Positions 25,689-35,807 of a DNA stretch of 64,000 bases are shown here, in pieces. The first letter of the stretch is position 1, and each line of letters begins with the position of its first letter. Source of the stretch: JABHQR01 sp043812455 (lineage in GTDB: Archaea > Nanobdellota > Nanobdellia > Woesearchaeales > GW2011-AR9). Below the pieces are notes generated by a model. The model made no database searches and was not told the origin of the DNA. It saw nothing but the letters and a program-made list of their open reading frames with translations. The stretch spans positions 26,468 through 90,467 of the forward strand of contig JBDRMB010000029.1 in assembly GCA_043812455.1 (NCBI GenBank), given 5' to 3'. The translations under genes were made by a program, and so were the position numbers.

Positions 25689-26741
25689 ATGGACATTATC
25701 AACAAAGATTTCAAAAAAGGTACTGTAAAGTTAAAAATTAACGATGCTGATGATCTATGGTATCTTAGCCATTTAATAGATCCTGGCGATTTTGTTAGAA
25801 GTAAAACTACTCGAAAAATTAAAATTGGTGATAATGAAAATGCTTCGGTTGTCAAGAAGACTGTAACTTTAACAATTGAAGCCGAAAAAGTTGAGTATGT
25901 TGTAGAAAATAATATTCTTAGAGTTAATGGAAAAATTGCGCAAGGTCCAGAAGAATATCCTAAAGGAAGTTACCAAAATATTAGTTTAGAAGAAGGTAGC
26001 GAATTCTTACTTGAAAAAGTTCACTGGATGAAATATCAAAAAGATAAATTGAAAGAAGCTAGTGAAAAAAAATACAGTTATTTGATTTGCTTATTTGATC
26101 GCGAAGAAGCTTTATTTGCTTTAACTAAAAAGTCAGGCTACCAGATTCTTGGTAAAGCTACTAGTGATTTACCTAAAAAGGGTAATCCTAGCCCGGCACA
26201 ACAAAGTAACTTTTATCAAGAAATAATCAAAGCATTAGATACTTATCAAGCAAGATATAACTCTGAAAGTATTATTCTAGCTTCTCCAGCTTTTTATAGA
26301 GAAGATTTATTGAAACAAGTTAAAGATAAAGAGCTCAGAGCAAAGATTGTAAGTGTTGTGTGCAATTCCGTTAGTGACCCGGCTTTAGATGAAGTCATGC
26401 GCAGACCAGAACTTAGAGAAGTACTTAAACAAAGCAGAAATAGAGAAGAAATGCTTTTAGTCGAAGAATTGTTGGAAGAAATCGGTAAGAATGGTCTTTA
26501 TTCTTACGGTAAAAAAGAAGTTCTTAGCGCAGTTGAAGCTGGTGCAGTTTCAAGATTGCTCTTAACGGAAAAACTAGTACAAAAAGAAAGAATGGAAGGG
26601 GATTATACTAAAATTGATGAAGCCCTGAAAATGGTTGATAACTTAAAAGGTGAAGTCCATATCATTTCAAGCGAAAATGATGCCGGTAAAAAAATTGATG
26701 GTTTAGGTGGAATTGCCGCAATTTTAAGATATAAAATTTAA
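25689..26741 (+). CDS. pelA: Pelota (aPelota, Dom34) ribosome rescue factor
   Basis: 350 residues, full length. Works with aABCE1 to split stalled ribosomes. The N-terminal Sm-like domain begins MDIINKDFKKGTVKLKINDADDLWYLSHLI, with the family's DLW.L motif. The central domain starts about residue 130, and the C-terminal eRF1-like domain contains YGKKEVLSAVEAGAVSRLLLTEKL (about 276-299), a strong family signature. The GGQ of true release factors is absent, as it should be. It stands alone; AT-rich sequence before it provides a weak TATA (near 25640). Confidence 0.93.
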   Translation: MDIINKDFKKGTVKLKINDADDLWYLSHLIDPGDFVRSKTTRKIKIGDNENASVVKKTVTLTIEAEKVEYVVENNILRVNGKIAQGPEEYPKGSYQNISLEEGSEFLLEKVHWMKYQKDKLKEASEKKYSYLICLFDREEALFALTKKSGYQILGKATSDLPKKGNPSPAQQSNFYQEIIKALDTYQARYNSESIILASPAFYREDLLKQVKDKELRAKIVSVVCNSVSDPALDEVMRRPELREVLKQSRNREEMLLVEELLEEIGKNGLYSYGKKEVLSAVEAGAVSRLLLTEKLVQKERMEGDYTKIDEALKMVDNLKGEVHIISSENDAGKKIDGLGGIAAILRYKI

Positions 26742-27003
26742 TTCTGAGATTCCAATTTTTAGTAAACATTAGTATAAAAAGAATATACTTCTCTGAAAAT
26801 AATTTCTAAAATATTGTTATTTATCCTCTATTTTTAAAAACTTTTAAAAGTTTTTTACCCCTTAAGCGTTATTTTGCAAAACCACAACCTTTTAATAGTA
26901 GTTCTTTTTACTGATAAGCTAGTAACAAAAAATTGAATTTACCAAAATTTGATGGTTGTTACAAGTTTAATTTGTTTCAAAAAAAGAGGGGGTTTGGGGT
27001 AAA

Positions 27004-27801
27004 ATGATTGTAAAAGACGATTTATTGGTCGAATTGAGAAGATATTTCGACTTGAACTTGTACGAAGTTAAACTGTGGGCAGCATTACTTAGTAGAGGTG
27101 TTTCTACAGCAGGTGAACTTTCTGATATTGCAGACGTACCAAGAAGTAGAAGTTATGACGTTCTAGAATCTTTAGAAAAGAAAGGTTTTGTAGTAATGAA
27201 AACAGGTAAGCCAATCAAGTATATTGCAATTCCACCAACTGAAGTAGTTAACAGAGTTAAGAAAAATATGCAAATTAACGCTCAGGAAAAAATTAAAAGA
27301 TTAGATACCGTTAAGAACTCAGAATTATTAAATGAATTAGAATCACTACATTCTAACGGAATTGCTTTAGTTGATCCAACAGAATTGAGTGGATGTTTGA
27401 AAGGCCGACATAATTTATACAACCATTTAGATTACTTAATTAAGAATTCTAAGAAAAGTGTTAACATTATGACCACTGATCAAGGATTTTTAAGAAAAGC
27501 AGAAGGTTTAAAATCTTCATTGGAAAAAGCTAGGAAAAGAGGAGTTAAAGTTAGGATTGCAGCTCCAATGAACAAAGAAAACAAAAAAGCTAAAGATGGT
27601 CTGAAAGGTATTGCTGACATTAGAAACTTAACTAAAATTAATTCCAGGTTTGTTAATGTTGATGGAAAAGATTTGGTGTTTATGATGTTGAACGATAAAG
27701 AGGTTCACCCAACTTATGATTTAGGAATTTGGGTAAAGACTCCATTCTTCGCAACATCTATGGACAGCATGTTTGACCATGTTTGGAATACCTTAAAATA
27801 A
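27004..27801 (+). CDS. TrmB-family transcriptional regulator
   Basis: 265 residues. N-terminal winged helix: FDLNLYEVKLWAALLSRGVSTAGELSDIADVPRSRSYDVLESLEKKGFV (about 14-62) is the TrmB pattern. The C-terminal phospholipase-D-like region (KSVNIMTTDQGFL ... KARKRGVKVRIAAP) is the effector domain type found with it; the TrmB sugar-binding domain proper is not evident. It begins with ATG behind a G-rich site (GAGGGGGTTTGGGGT), stronger than most in this window. The target genes are unknown; nearest neighbours are pelA and pheS. Confidence 0.82.
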   Translation: MIVKDDLLVELRRYFDLNLYEVKLWAALLSRGVSTAGELSDIADVPRSRSYDVLESLEKKGFVVMKTGKPIKYIAIPPTEVVNRVKKNMQINAQEKIKRLDTVKNSELLNELESLHSNGIALVDPTELSGCLKGRHNLYNHLDYLIKNSKKSVNIMTTDQGFLRKAEGLKSSLEKARKRGVKVRIAAPMNKENKKAKDGLKGIADIRNLTKINSRFVNVDGKDLVFMMLNDKEVHPTYDLGIWVKTPFFATSMDSMFDHVWNTLK

Positions 27802-27830
27802 GGTTTTTTTAACCTTAATTTTTATTTTTC
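27800..27830 (+). terminator. Hairpin plus T-run after the TrmB gene
   Basis: AAGGTT-TTTTT-AACCTT overlaps the stop codon and is followed by T-rich sequence to 27830, a convincing stop for the upstream message. Confidence 0.55.
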
Positions 27831-27868
27831 TCTTTCTTAATTTATTGCTTTTAACTTTACAACCGAGT

Positions 27869-27882
27869 TAATTTTATAAATG
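27869..27882 (+). promoter_or_regulatory. TATA box of pheS
   Basis: TAATTTTATAAATG ends 25 nt before the ATG at 27907. This makes 27907 the better start than the upstream in-frame ATG at 27880, which overlaps the box. Confidence 0.55.
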
Positions 27883-27906
27883 AACATCCATTCTTATTCT
27901 CTCATT

Positions 27907-29469
27907 ATGGGGAATGAGGATTTGAGTAAAATAAGTTCTAAATTACATCCATTAGAACGGAAAATATTACCAGTATTAAAGGAAACTATTGATTACAATA
28001 AGATTATTGAACTTTCTGAACTGCAAGAAATTGAAATTATGCGAGCTTTGCAGTGGTTAGCTAACAAAGAGGTTATTGAACTTAAACAAGAATCTTTCAA
28101 AGTTGTAATTTTGGATCAGAATGGATTAAAATATTCAAAAGAAGGCCTTCCAGAACGAAAATTCTTAGAAGTTCTTAACGAAAAATCAGATCAAGCATTA
28201 AGTGTTGATGAGATCCAAGAAAAAACCGGTCTTTCCAAAGAAGAACTTAACGTTAGTTTAGGGCAACTTAAACGTAAAATCGCAATTGAAATTGAAAAAG
28301 GCGATAAGGGATTAAGTGCTAAGATTACACAACGAGGTAAACAATTACTAAGAGAAGCTAGTCCAGAAGAAAAATTCTTAATGCGCAAATTTCCAATTAA
28401 GCTTGAAGATATCAAAGATCTTGATAAATTAGCATTTGATGAACTGAAAAAGAGAAAAGGCTTTGTTAAAGTTGATGATGTGAAAAAAAATGAGATTACT
28501 TTGACTAAATTAGGCGAAAAACTGTGTCAAGAAGATTTTAGTGCTGAAGTTGTTAATCGATTGACGACAAACATGCTAAAAACTGGCAGTTGGAAAGATC
28601 AATCATTTCGTGCTTATGATGTAGAAATCAACGTGCCTAAAATTTATCCTGGGAAAGTACATTTTGTGAACCAGGCTGTAGATTATATTAAAAGTATTTG
28701 GCTAGAGATGGGCTTTCAGGAAATGAATGGTAATTATGTTCAATCGTCATTTTGGGATCTGGACGCTTTATTTGTTCCACAAGATCATCCTGCTAGAGAA
28801 ATGCAAGACACTTTTTATTTAAATGGTAAAGCTAAATTGCCAGATTTCTGGGAAAAAGTAAAACAGGTCCACGAAAACGGTGCTGATACTAACAGTAAAG
28901 GATGGAACTACAAATTTTCTAAAGAAGAAACTGAAAAATTATTGTTGAGAACTCATACTACTGTCCTTTCAGCACAAACTATTGCTTATTTGAAAAAAGG
29001 AACTGAAGAAGAAACAAGAAAAAATCTTCCTGCCAAATTTTTTGCAGTAGGTAAAGTTTTTAGGAATGAAACTTTAGACTGGAAACATTTGTTTGAATTT
29101 TATCAAGTTGAAGGTATTGTTATTGACCCAAACGCTAATTTGAAACATTTGAAAGGTTATCTTCGTGAATTTTACAAAAAAATGGGTTATACTGATGTTA
29201 GAATGAGACCTGCACATTTCCCGTACACAGAACCAAGTGTTGAAGTTGACGTTTATCATCCTGTGAAAAAAGAATGGGTTGAACTTGGCGGAGCAGGAAT
29301 ATTCCGACCTGAAGTTGTCAAACCTCTGCTAGGATTTGAATGTCCAGTACTTGCTTGGGGACAAGGGATGGGTAGAATCATTTCTGAATATTGGAAAATT
29401 ACTGACATCAGAGATCTTTACAAGAACGATCTGAAACAGTTAAGAGAAATGAAAGCGTGGTTGAAATAG
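27907..29469 (+). CDS. pheS: Phenylalanyl-tRNA synthetase alpha subunit
   Basis: 520 residues from ATG 27907 (MGNEDLSKI). Archaeal/eukaryal-type alpha chain with N-terminal winged-helix repeats (about 1-200) that bind tRNA. The class II core carries motif 2-type FRNETLDWKHLFEFYQVEG and motif 3 FECPVLAWGQGMGRI; HPAREMQDTFYL is the substrate-loop signature. The beta chain follows at 31047 after two unrelated genes. The start is set by the promoter position rather than the first in-frame ATG. Confidence 0.93.
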   Translation: MGNEDLSKISSKLHPLERKILPVLKETIDYNKIIELSELQEIEIMRALQWLANKEVIELKQESFKVVILDQNGLKYSKEGLPERKFLEVLNEKSDQALSVDEIQEKTGLSKEELNVSLGQLKRKIAIEIEKGDKGLSAKITQRGKQLLREASPEEKFLMRKFPIKLEDIKDLDKLAFDELKKRKGFVKVDDVKKNEITLTKLGEKLCQEDFSAEVVNRLTTNMLKTGSWKDQSFRAYDVEINVPKIYPGKVHFVNQAVDYIKSIWLEMGFQEMNGNYVQSSFWDLDALFVPQDHPAREMQDTFYLNGKAKLPDFWEKVKQVHENGADTNSKGWNYKFSKEETEKLLLRTHTTVLSAQTIAYLKKGTEEETRKNLPAKFFAVGKVFRNETLDWKHLFEFYQVEGIVIDPNANLKHLKGYLREFYKKMGYTDVRMRPAHFPYTEPSVEVDVYHPVKKEWVELGGAGIFRPEVVKPLLGFECPVLAWGQGMGRIISEYWKITDIRDLYKNDLKQLREMKAWLK

Positions 29470-29524
29470 AACATAATTTATTTTTACTAAAATACATTAA
29501 AACAAACAAAAAAAAATACAAAAA

Positions 29525-30289
29525 ATGACAAAAGCAAAAGACATAGCTAAATATTTGGACGAAGAACTAAAGGTCGCAGAGATTGAAGACCATTCTAATA
29601 ATGGTTTGCAAGTTCAAAATAGTGATAATACAGAGATCAAAAAAGTAGCCTTTGCAGTTGATGCTAATGTTGAAACCTTTGAAAAAGCTGCCCAAGCGGG
29701 GTGCCAGATGCTTATAGTTCATCATGGCCTAATTTGGGATGGTATCAAATCCGTTACTGGACTAGACTATTCACGAGTCAAGTTCCTTATTGAAAATGAT
29801 TTGGCATTATATGGTGTGCACCTCCCTTTAGATGCCCATCCAAAGTATGGTAATAATTCCCAATTAGCTAAATTGCTAAGTTTGAAAAATTTGAAAGAAT
29901 TTGGAAAATATCATGGAACTGCAATAGGTTTTATTGGACAATTTTCAGGAACTCTAGCTGATGTTAAAAAAATCTTAGAAAATAATGATATAAACACAAA
30001 ATGCTGGGAATTTGGTAAGAAGGATAACGAACAGATTAAAACCATTGGTATAGTTTCTGGTGGTGGAATGATGTCAATTAAAGAAGCTAGCGAAATAGCT
30101 GCAGATTTATTGCTAACTGGAGATGATAGTAGTTATAGTGCTTACTCCTGGGCAAAGGAATTGCAACTTACTGTAATCATTGGCGGACACTACAAAACTG
30201 AAGTTTGGGGAGTAAAGGCTTTGATGCCAATTATCAAAGAAAAATTTAATGTTGGCGTTGAATTTATTGATGTGCCAACTCCAATTTAA
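29525..30289 (+). CDS. NIF3/DUF34 family metal-binding protein
   Basis: 254 residues, the short archaeal form. It opens KAKDIAKYLDEELKVAEIEDHSNNGLQV, the family's N-terminal signature. Metal-site residues are seen in LIVHHGLIW (about 84-92) and GVHLPLDAH, with a late GGHYKTEVWG motif. The family forms toroidal hexamers; its reaction is unsettled, and the label GTP cyclohydrolase type 2 rests on little. It lies between pheS and pheT in one direction and is probably co-transcribed with them. Confidence 0.88.
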   Translation: MTKAKDIAKYLDEELKVAEIEDHSNNGLQVQNSDNTEIKKVAFAVDANVETFEKAAQAGCQMLIVHHGLIWDGIKSVTGLDYSRVKFLIENDLALYGVHLPLDAHPKYGNNSQLAKLLSLKNLKEFGKYHGTAIGFIGQFSGTLADVKKILENNDINTKCWEFGKKDNEQIKTIGIVSGGGMMSIKEASEIAADLLLTGDDSSYSAYSWAKELQLTVIIGGHYKTEVWGVKALMPIIKEKFNVGVEFIDVPTPI

Positions 30290-30298
30290 GATTGTAAT

Positions 30299-30334
<36 letters not shown>

Positions 30335-30389
30335 CAATCAGAAGAGGTTATGATAAATAAAAATAACAAATCAATTGAGGTTTAAAAAA

Positions 30390-31046
30390 ATGATGAATAG
30401 ATTTTTTGCAACTTGGAAAAATGTTGTGTTCAACCCCATGGAAACTTTCCAACAGTTACCTAACAAAAACCAAATTAAAAATGGTTCTTGGTTTTTCATT
30501 AAAGTGCAGGTTCTTATGGCAGCAGTGCTTTTATTGTTTTTTCTAATAACCTTACCATTAAGAATGTTACCTTACGCTTTTCAAGGGGGAAGTGAAACTT
30601 TAATTGGTGGTTTTGGATTATTTGCTAGTGCTTTAATCATGGTGATAGCTGTCCCATTTATAATATTAATATCTTGGGGATTTTTATTTGTAGGCGCAGG
30701 AATATTACATTTATTCGTTAAATTATTTGGTGGAAAAGGACCTTACCGTGAAACTTTTCAGGCAGTAGCTTATGCTTCAGCGCCAGCAGTTTTTAATGGA
30801 ATACCAATAATAGGATATTTTGCTCCAATTTACATAGTAGTATTACAAGTGATTGGTATCAATAAAAGACAAAAACTTTCTGTTGGAAGAAGTGTTGGAG
30901 TAGTATTGTTGCCGGGAGCAATTATACTTGCAATATTAATGATATTACTGATTATAGGACTTATTTTCTTGTTCGCAACTGCAGCAGGTGGTGCAATGTT
31001 AACAGGAAATTCGGTTTTATCAGGACTTGGAGGATTACTTAACTAA
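30390..31046 (+). CDS. Yip1-domain membrane protein
   Basis: 218 residues from ATG 30390, preceded by TTGAGGT. Starts FFATWKNVVFNPMETFQQLP, the classical entry to Yip1-type proteins, then five hydrophobic helices with FQAVAYASAPAVFNGIPIIGYFAPIY in the middle. An integral membrane protein of unsettled role in prokaryotes. Its stop (TAA) is followed immediately by the pheT ATG, so the two are translationally coupled. Confidence 0.78.
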   Translation: MMNRFFATWKNVVFNPMETFQQLPNKNQIKNGSWFFIKVQVLMAAVLLLFFLITLPLRMLPYAFQGGSETLIGGFGLFASALIMVIAVPFIILISWGFLFVGAGILHLFVKLFGGKGPYRETFQAVAYASAPAVFNGIPIIGYFAPIYIVVLQVIGINKRQKLSVGRSVGVVLLPGAIILAILMILLIIGLIFLFATAAGGAMLTGNSVLSGLGGLLN

Positions 31047-32705
31047 ATGCCAACCATAACTGTCAATAAAGAAGTTTTTGAAGAACTGGTCGGGAAGAAA
31101 TTACCTCTTGAAGAACTGAAAGATCGAATTAGTATGCTAGGTACCGATCTTGAAGGGATTGAAGGTAATGAAATCAAAGTAGAGATTTTTCCTAACCGGC
31201 CAGACATGCTTTCTGTGCAAGGTTTTGCCAGAGCATTTTCTTCTTTTATTGGAGTTAATACTGGATTGAAAGAGTATAAGGTTGAAAGTTTTGGAAGTTC
31301 TTTAACTGTTAAGGATTTACCTTCACAATGGCCTTATGCGATTGCATGTATTGTTAAAGGTTTAAATTTTGACAATGAGAAGATTAAAGAAATAATCCAA
31401 GTACAAGAGAAGCTTGGTACAACATTCACCCGAAATAGAAAGAAAGGGGGGTTAGGATTATACCCGCTTGAAAAAATTAATTTCCCAGTAACTTTTACTA
31501 GTAAAAAACCAGAAGATATAACATTTCGACCATTAGAGTTTCCAACAGAATTAACTGCAAAACAAATCCTTTCAAAACATCCAAAAGGTAGAGAACATGG
31601 TTACATCATGGAGGGGTGGGACAAATATCCAGTTTTTATTGATTCTAAAAACAAAATTATGTCTATGCCACCTATTATCAATTCTCATGATGTTGGAAAG
31701 ATTGACGAAACTACTACTGATGTTTTCATTGAAGGAACTGGTCCAGATCTAAACACGATAATGAGTTCACTCTATATTCTTACCACAACTTTAGCTGATA
31801 TGGGAGGAAAAATTTATTCCTTAGAAATAATCTATCCTGACAAAAAATTTCTATTTCCTGATTTCACTCCAGAAAAAATTGAACTTGACTTAAAGTATAT
31901 TAACAAAATTTTAGGTTTGGAACTTGATGAAAAAAAGGCTTCTGAATTGCTGGCACGGATGGGTTTCGGCTATGAGAATGGAAAAGTGCAAGTTCCTGCG
32001 TACAGATCAGATATCTTACATCAAATAGATTTTGCAGAAGATATTGCAATTGCCTATGGATATGAAAATTTCGAAGAAGTTATCCCTAAAGTTGCAACTG
32101 TTGCTAGTGAAGATAAGTTTGAAAGGTTTGCGAAAAAATTGCGTGAGATTCTCATTGGAGTACGATTACTTGAAATCAAAAATTATCATTTAGTTAAGTA
32201 TGAAGATCTTACAGAAAAAATGCTGGAAGGAGAAAAGTTAATTGATGATGTTATTAAACTCAAGAATTCTTTAGGTGAGCATAATACCTTACGTTATAAT
32301 TTGATGGTAAGTTTGCTGAAAACTTTAACTGACAATCAAGATAAAGAACAGCCATTAAATATATTTGAAATTGGCAGAGTATTTTCCAAAGATAAATCCA
32401 CAGAAACTGGAATTTTAGAAAAAGAACATTTAGCAGTTGCTATATGTCACGAAAAAGCGGACTTCACTGAACTCAAACAAGTGCTTGAAATTCTCGGCAC
32501 TGATTTAGGTGTTGAATTGATAGTTAAAGAATCTGATGAAGATAATTTCATTTCAGGTAGAGCTGGGAAAATTATGCTTGAAGGTGAAGAAGTTGGAATC
32601 ATTGGCGAAGTTCATCCACAAGTTCTTAATAATTGGAATTTGGTTGTTCCAGTAAGCCTTTTTGAAATTGATGTAGAATTGTTATTGGGTAAGATATTAT
32701 TTTAA
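31047..32705 (+). CDS. pheT: Phenylalanyl-tRNA synthetase beta subunit
   Basis: 552 residues, standard for the archaeal short form without the bacterial EMAP domain. Family segments: MPTITVNKEVFEELVGKKLP at the start, EIFPNRPDMLSVQGFARAF, B3/4 editing region around 100-260 (MPPIINSHDVGKI), the B5 domain (about 275-345), and the catalytic-like core with FAEDIAIAYGYENF. Pairs with pheS product as an alpha2-beta2 enzyme that charges tRNA-Phe. The ATG abuts the stop of the Yip1 gene. Confidence 0.93.
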   Translation: MPTITVNKEVFEELVGKKLPLEELKDRISMLGTDLEGIEGNEIKVEIFPNRPDMLSVQGFARAFSSFIGVNTGLKEYKVESFGSSLTVKDLPSQWPYAIACIVKGLNFDNEKIKEIIQVQEKLGTTFTRNRKKGGLGLYPLEKINFPVTFTSKKPEDITFRPLEFPTELTAKQILSKHPKGREHGYIMEGWDKYPVFIDSKNKIMSMPPIINSHDVGKIDETTTDVFIEGTGPDLNTIMSSLYILTTTLADMGGKIYSLEIIYPDKKFLFPDFTPEKIELDLKYINKILGLELDEKKASELLARMGFGYENGKVQVPAYRSDILHQIDFAEDIAIAYGYENFEEVIPKVATVASEDKFERFAKKLREILIGVRLLEIKNYHLVKYEDLTEKMLEGEKLIDDVIKLKNSLGEHNTLRYNLMVSLLKTLTDNQDKEQPLNIFEIGRVFSKDKSTETGILEKEHLAVAICHEKADFTELKQVLEILGTDLGVELIVKESDEDNFISGRAGKIMLEGEEVGIIGEVHPQVLNNWNLVVPVSLFEIDVELLLGKILF

Positions 32706-32746
32706 ATTATTCTTATTAAATTTAACATTCTCGGAACAATAAAACC

Positions 32747-34180
32747 TTAGCGATTATAACATTGTTTAAACTTGAAACGCAAGTCTATAGAATCACCGGC
32801 TTCAATAGAAAAAGTTTTTTCCTGAGCAGGCACATCTAAAGAACTGGTTTTATCTTTCGCAAGACAAGTAAATGGACTTAATTCAAGTTTATATTCACCT
32901 TCAGACAGATTTAATCTTCCAGATCCATTATTAATATTGAATCTGTCTATTCTTCTATAATCATTACCTATTTTTTCATATAATGATGCTTTTACTGAAG
33001 GAATATTCCCATAAGCACTCTGAACATAAATTATTGCCGCACCGCCAAGATCAACAATAAAATCTTCCTCTACAGAAGTGCTTAAGCTAGGAAACTCTGA
33101 ATTAGTTACCTCGCCTTTAAACTGACAATTTGTTCTTTCAGAATTAACTCCAATACCTCGACTAATTTGCCCAAAATAAGAACTGTTTGATCTGCTAGTT
33201 GATACATTCCTCCATTGAGTATCGGGTTCACAGAGATAAGAAACATTGACGTTAGGTGTACCTCTTTCCTGGTAAGTATCAACACTAAAAGAAAAAGACA
33301 AATCGGGAAACAAAAATCTTTCCGTAAATCTTGCACCACCATGACCTTCTATCTGATAATCTGTTAAAAAACTTGTTTCTCCTCTTGAACATTTGCTAGT
33401 TGTACCTTTACAAATTTTGAGCCCTTTAATTTTCAAATCATTGTAAACAAAAGATCCGCTTTCTTCCACTAGCTCTCCTTTAGTATCTTCAAGTTCAATT
33501 CTTAATGTATACTTACCTAAGTCCAAACCGCCAAGATCAATCTCATCACTAAATAAAAACTTTCCAGAAGAACCTTTTTGCTCAGAAAGTTCTTTTTCTA
33601 AATTAATTTCCCCTGAACGAACCACTTCCCCATCACTGCTTAACAATTGATAATTTCCATTAATCTTAATCTCTCTTCTTTCATAATTTTGGTATCCTAA
33701 GACCGCAGAAAAAGAAACCGTTTTTTGAGCTCCTCTCAAAAATAAATCTGATAGTTCTAAACAAGAATCATTAATAACCTCACTACAAAACATTATATTT
33801 TTAATATTTATACTTTCATTATCTAAAGCTTGCCTGCTAACAATTTCCTGACCTTGCTTAATCCATCCTAATTGCCCATTGTAATTAGCTAACTGCCAAC
33901 TGCTTCTCACGTCACCAGAACAAAGTTCAAACCAAGTATTTTGAGGAATTTTTGATAATTCAGTACTTTCATCCCTGTCTTCATAAACTAATATCCCTTC
34001 TTCTTCAAGTACTAAATGCTCCAAAGCATTACTACAATCTAACGGTCTAACTTCTTCCAATTGCTTTTCAGCATCTTCAATAATTTCTATCTGTCTGATA
34101 TCAGCTTCTTTATTACAGCCAGAAGATAAAGCTAACACTCCTAAAAAAGAAACTATAGTTGCTAATCTTCGGAAAACCAT
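32747..34180 (-). CDS. Putative lipoprotein with SH3-like region
   Basis: 477 residues from ATG 34180 (MVFRRL); an ATG two codons upstream also fits. Lipobox LALSSGC at about 16-22 suggests a lipid anchor. Residues about 55-110 (GILVYEDRDESTELSKIPQNTWFELCSGD ... LGWIK) look like a bacterial SH3 domain. The rest is beta-rich with several Cys pairs and no catalytic motif recognised. It is divergent from the 34287 gene; both promoters must lie in the 106-bp AT-rich gap (TTTATATTATT near 34190, minus strand). Confidence 0.68.
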   Translation of the reverse strand: MVFRRLATIVSFLGVLALSSGCNKEADIRQIEIIEDAEKQLEEVRPLDCSNALEHLVLEEEGILVYEDRDESTELSKIPQNTWFELCSGDVRSSWQLANYNGQLGWIKQGQEIVSRQALDNESINIKNIMFCSEVINDSCLELSDLFLRGAQKTVSFSAVLGYQNYERREIKINGNYQLLSSDGEVVRSGEINLEKELSEQKGSSGKFLFSDEIDLGGLDLGKYTLRIELEDTKGELVEESGSFVYNDLKIKGLKICKGTTSKCSRGETSFLTDYQIEGHGGARFTERFLFPDLSFSFSVDTYQERGTPNVNVSYLCEPDTQWRNVSTSRSNSSYFGQISRGIGVNSERTNCQFKGEVTNSEFPSLSTSVEEDFIVDLGGAAIIYVQSAYGNIPSVKASLYEKIGNDYRRIDRFNINNGSGRLNLSEGEYKLELSPFTCLAKDKTSSLDVPAQEKTFSIEAGDSIDLRFKFKQCYNR

Positions 34181-34286
34181 AATCATCTTAATAATATAAA
34201 TAATATTTAAAGGTTTCCTAAAGTTAGTACTAAATAGAAGTAAAAATACAAAATCTTTTTAAATTACAAGCATTATTGAGTTATTA

Positions 34287-35807
34287 ATGGAATCAGACTT
34301 AATGATCACTAAGGATTTGCTATTTGAGCAAGGTTTAATTGAAAGCTTAGAACCTGAAAGAATCTATTGTCTTAATGAAACAGACGTTTTTCCATTCTCA
34401 GATTATTATGGTGCTCTGATCTTAGCAGAAAGATTGGTTCAGCTGGAGCAAGGCACTGGAAGTGACTATAAGAATGAAGTTTTGGAAAAGTTAGCTCAAA
34501 ATGTTAAAGTACCTAACTTTCATACATCCAACGGTAATTTACAAGACAGGATTCTAAAGCTGATACATGATGCTAATCGGCCAAAAGAATTAAATCAAGG
34601 GTCATTGACAAAAAAAGTTGCAGGTATGTTTGGAAATTCTGGCCGTCAGGAGGAAACTTATTCGCCGAATACCAGCAGTTTGACTGTAAAAAATTTACTT
34701 TTTGACTTAGAACTGATTAAAAGTCTTGATCCAGCCAATATTAAATTTTTAGGTGATTCTGAGATCTTTCAATTCTCAGACTATTACGGTGCTTTAGTTC
34801 TTGCTGAAGAATTCCTCAGGATACAGGACATTTATAGGCAAAGAAACAAGGCAAATGCTGGTCTCTTTGAGATACAAAAGGCAAAAGTTGTAAAACGTTT
34901 AACAAAAAATATGAGTGTTCCACAGCTTAATACAACTAATGGCAATCTGCAGGAAAGAATCATGTTCTTAATCAATAACGCAAATAATCCAAACATACTT
35001 AACCAAAAACTGCAGATTGCAGGACAGAGTCCAAAGAATGCTGATAATCTTACAGAATTAACTGAAAGTTACAAACCAGGTTTTAAATTCAAACTGCCAG
35101 AATTTGATCTTTCAGGAATAAACACTCGTGCTGTTGTTGGTGTGGGTTTAGTTGCTTTAGCTGGAGTTCTGACATTAGGTACAGTTGTAGGAGTATCTCC
35201 ACGGTTAAGGAATGGTTTAGGTCTGCCAATTAGTGATAGTGAAAAAGTTAGAATTCTTTTAGATGAAGGTAATCTTGACAAAGCATATGAGTTAGCAGAA
35301 AACATGGAAGGACCAAAAGGAGCTTACTTATCAACACAAGTTTATTTTGCAAATTTCGATGATCTTTTATCTCACATTAGAGCTTCTGAAGTTCATAGCA
35401 TGACTCCACGTCTTGATGTGCTTATGGGAAGACTGGAAGGCAGCAGATATGAAACTCAAGTAATGGAAAATCTAGTTCAACATGGGTTTGTTAAGTATAA
35501 ATCTAACATTTTTGCTCAGGATGATTATTCAACAAGAACAAGTGCAGCAGTTTCACATCTAACCTCAATTTTAAGTGCCAATAGCGAAGAACAAAAAGGC
35601 TTAGAACCTGAAGAAAGAATTATTAGGTTAAATTTGCAAGAACATTCCATTTTAATGTTCAGAGAGACTGGTAACAAGGTAAGTTTTACCGCTTATGAGA
35701 ATGGTCCAAGAACTCGTGCGACTGAAGATTATGTTTTAACATTTACATTAGAAGAAAATAATGGAAAATACCAAGTTACAGAAATTGTAACTCAACAGAT
35801 AAAATGA
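34287..35807 (+). CDS. Unknown membrane protein with duplicated N-terminal domain
   Basis: 506 residues. The N-terminal 250 residues hold two copies of one domain: LLFEQGLIESLEPERIYCL then FPFSDYYGALILAERL then NGNLQDRILKLIHDANRPKELNQ; and again LLFDLELIKSLDPANIKFL, FQFSDYYGALVLAEEF, NGNLQERIMFLINNANNPNILNQ. One hydrophobic segment at about 285-305 (VVGVGLVALAGVLTLGTVVG) anchors the protein, followed by an alpha-helical and then beta-rich C-terminal part. I do not recognise the domain. It overlaps the next gene by 4 bp, so the two products likely work together. Confidence 0.75.
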   Translation: MESDLMITKDLLFEQGLIESLEPERIYCLNETDVFPFSDYYGALILAERLVQLEQGTGSDYKNEVLEKLAQNVKVPNFHTSNGNLQDRILKLIHDANRPKELNQGSLTKKVAGMFGNSGRQEETYSPNTSSLTVKNLLFDLELIKSLDPANIKFLGDSEIFQFSDYYGALVLAEEFLRIQDIYRQRNKANAGLFEIQKAKVVKRLTKNMSVPQLNTTNGNLQERIMFLINNANNPNILNQKLQIAGQSPKNADNLTELTESYKPGFKFKLPEFDLSGINTRAVVGVGLVALAGVLTLGTVVGVSPRLRNGLGLPISDSEKVRILLDEGNLDKAYELAENMEGPKGAYLSTQVYFANFDDLLSHIRASEVHSMTPRLDVLMGRLEGSRYETQVMENLVQHGFVKYKSNIFAQDDYSTRTSAAVSHLTSILSANSEEQKGLEPEERIIRLNLQEHSILMFRETGNKVSFTAYENGPRTRATEDYVLTFTLEENNGKYQVTEIVTQQIK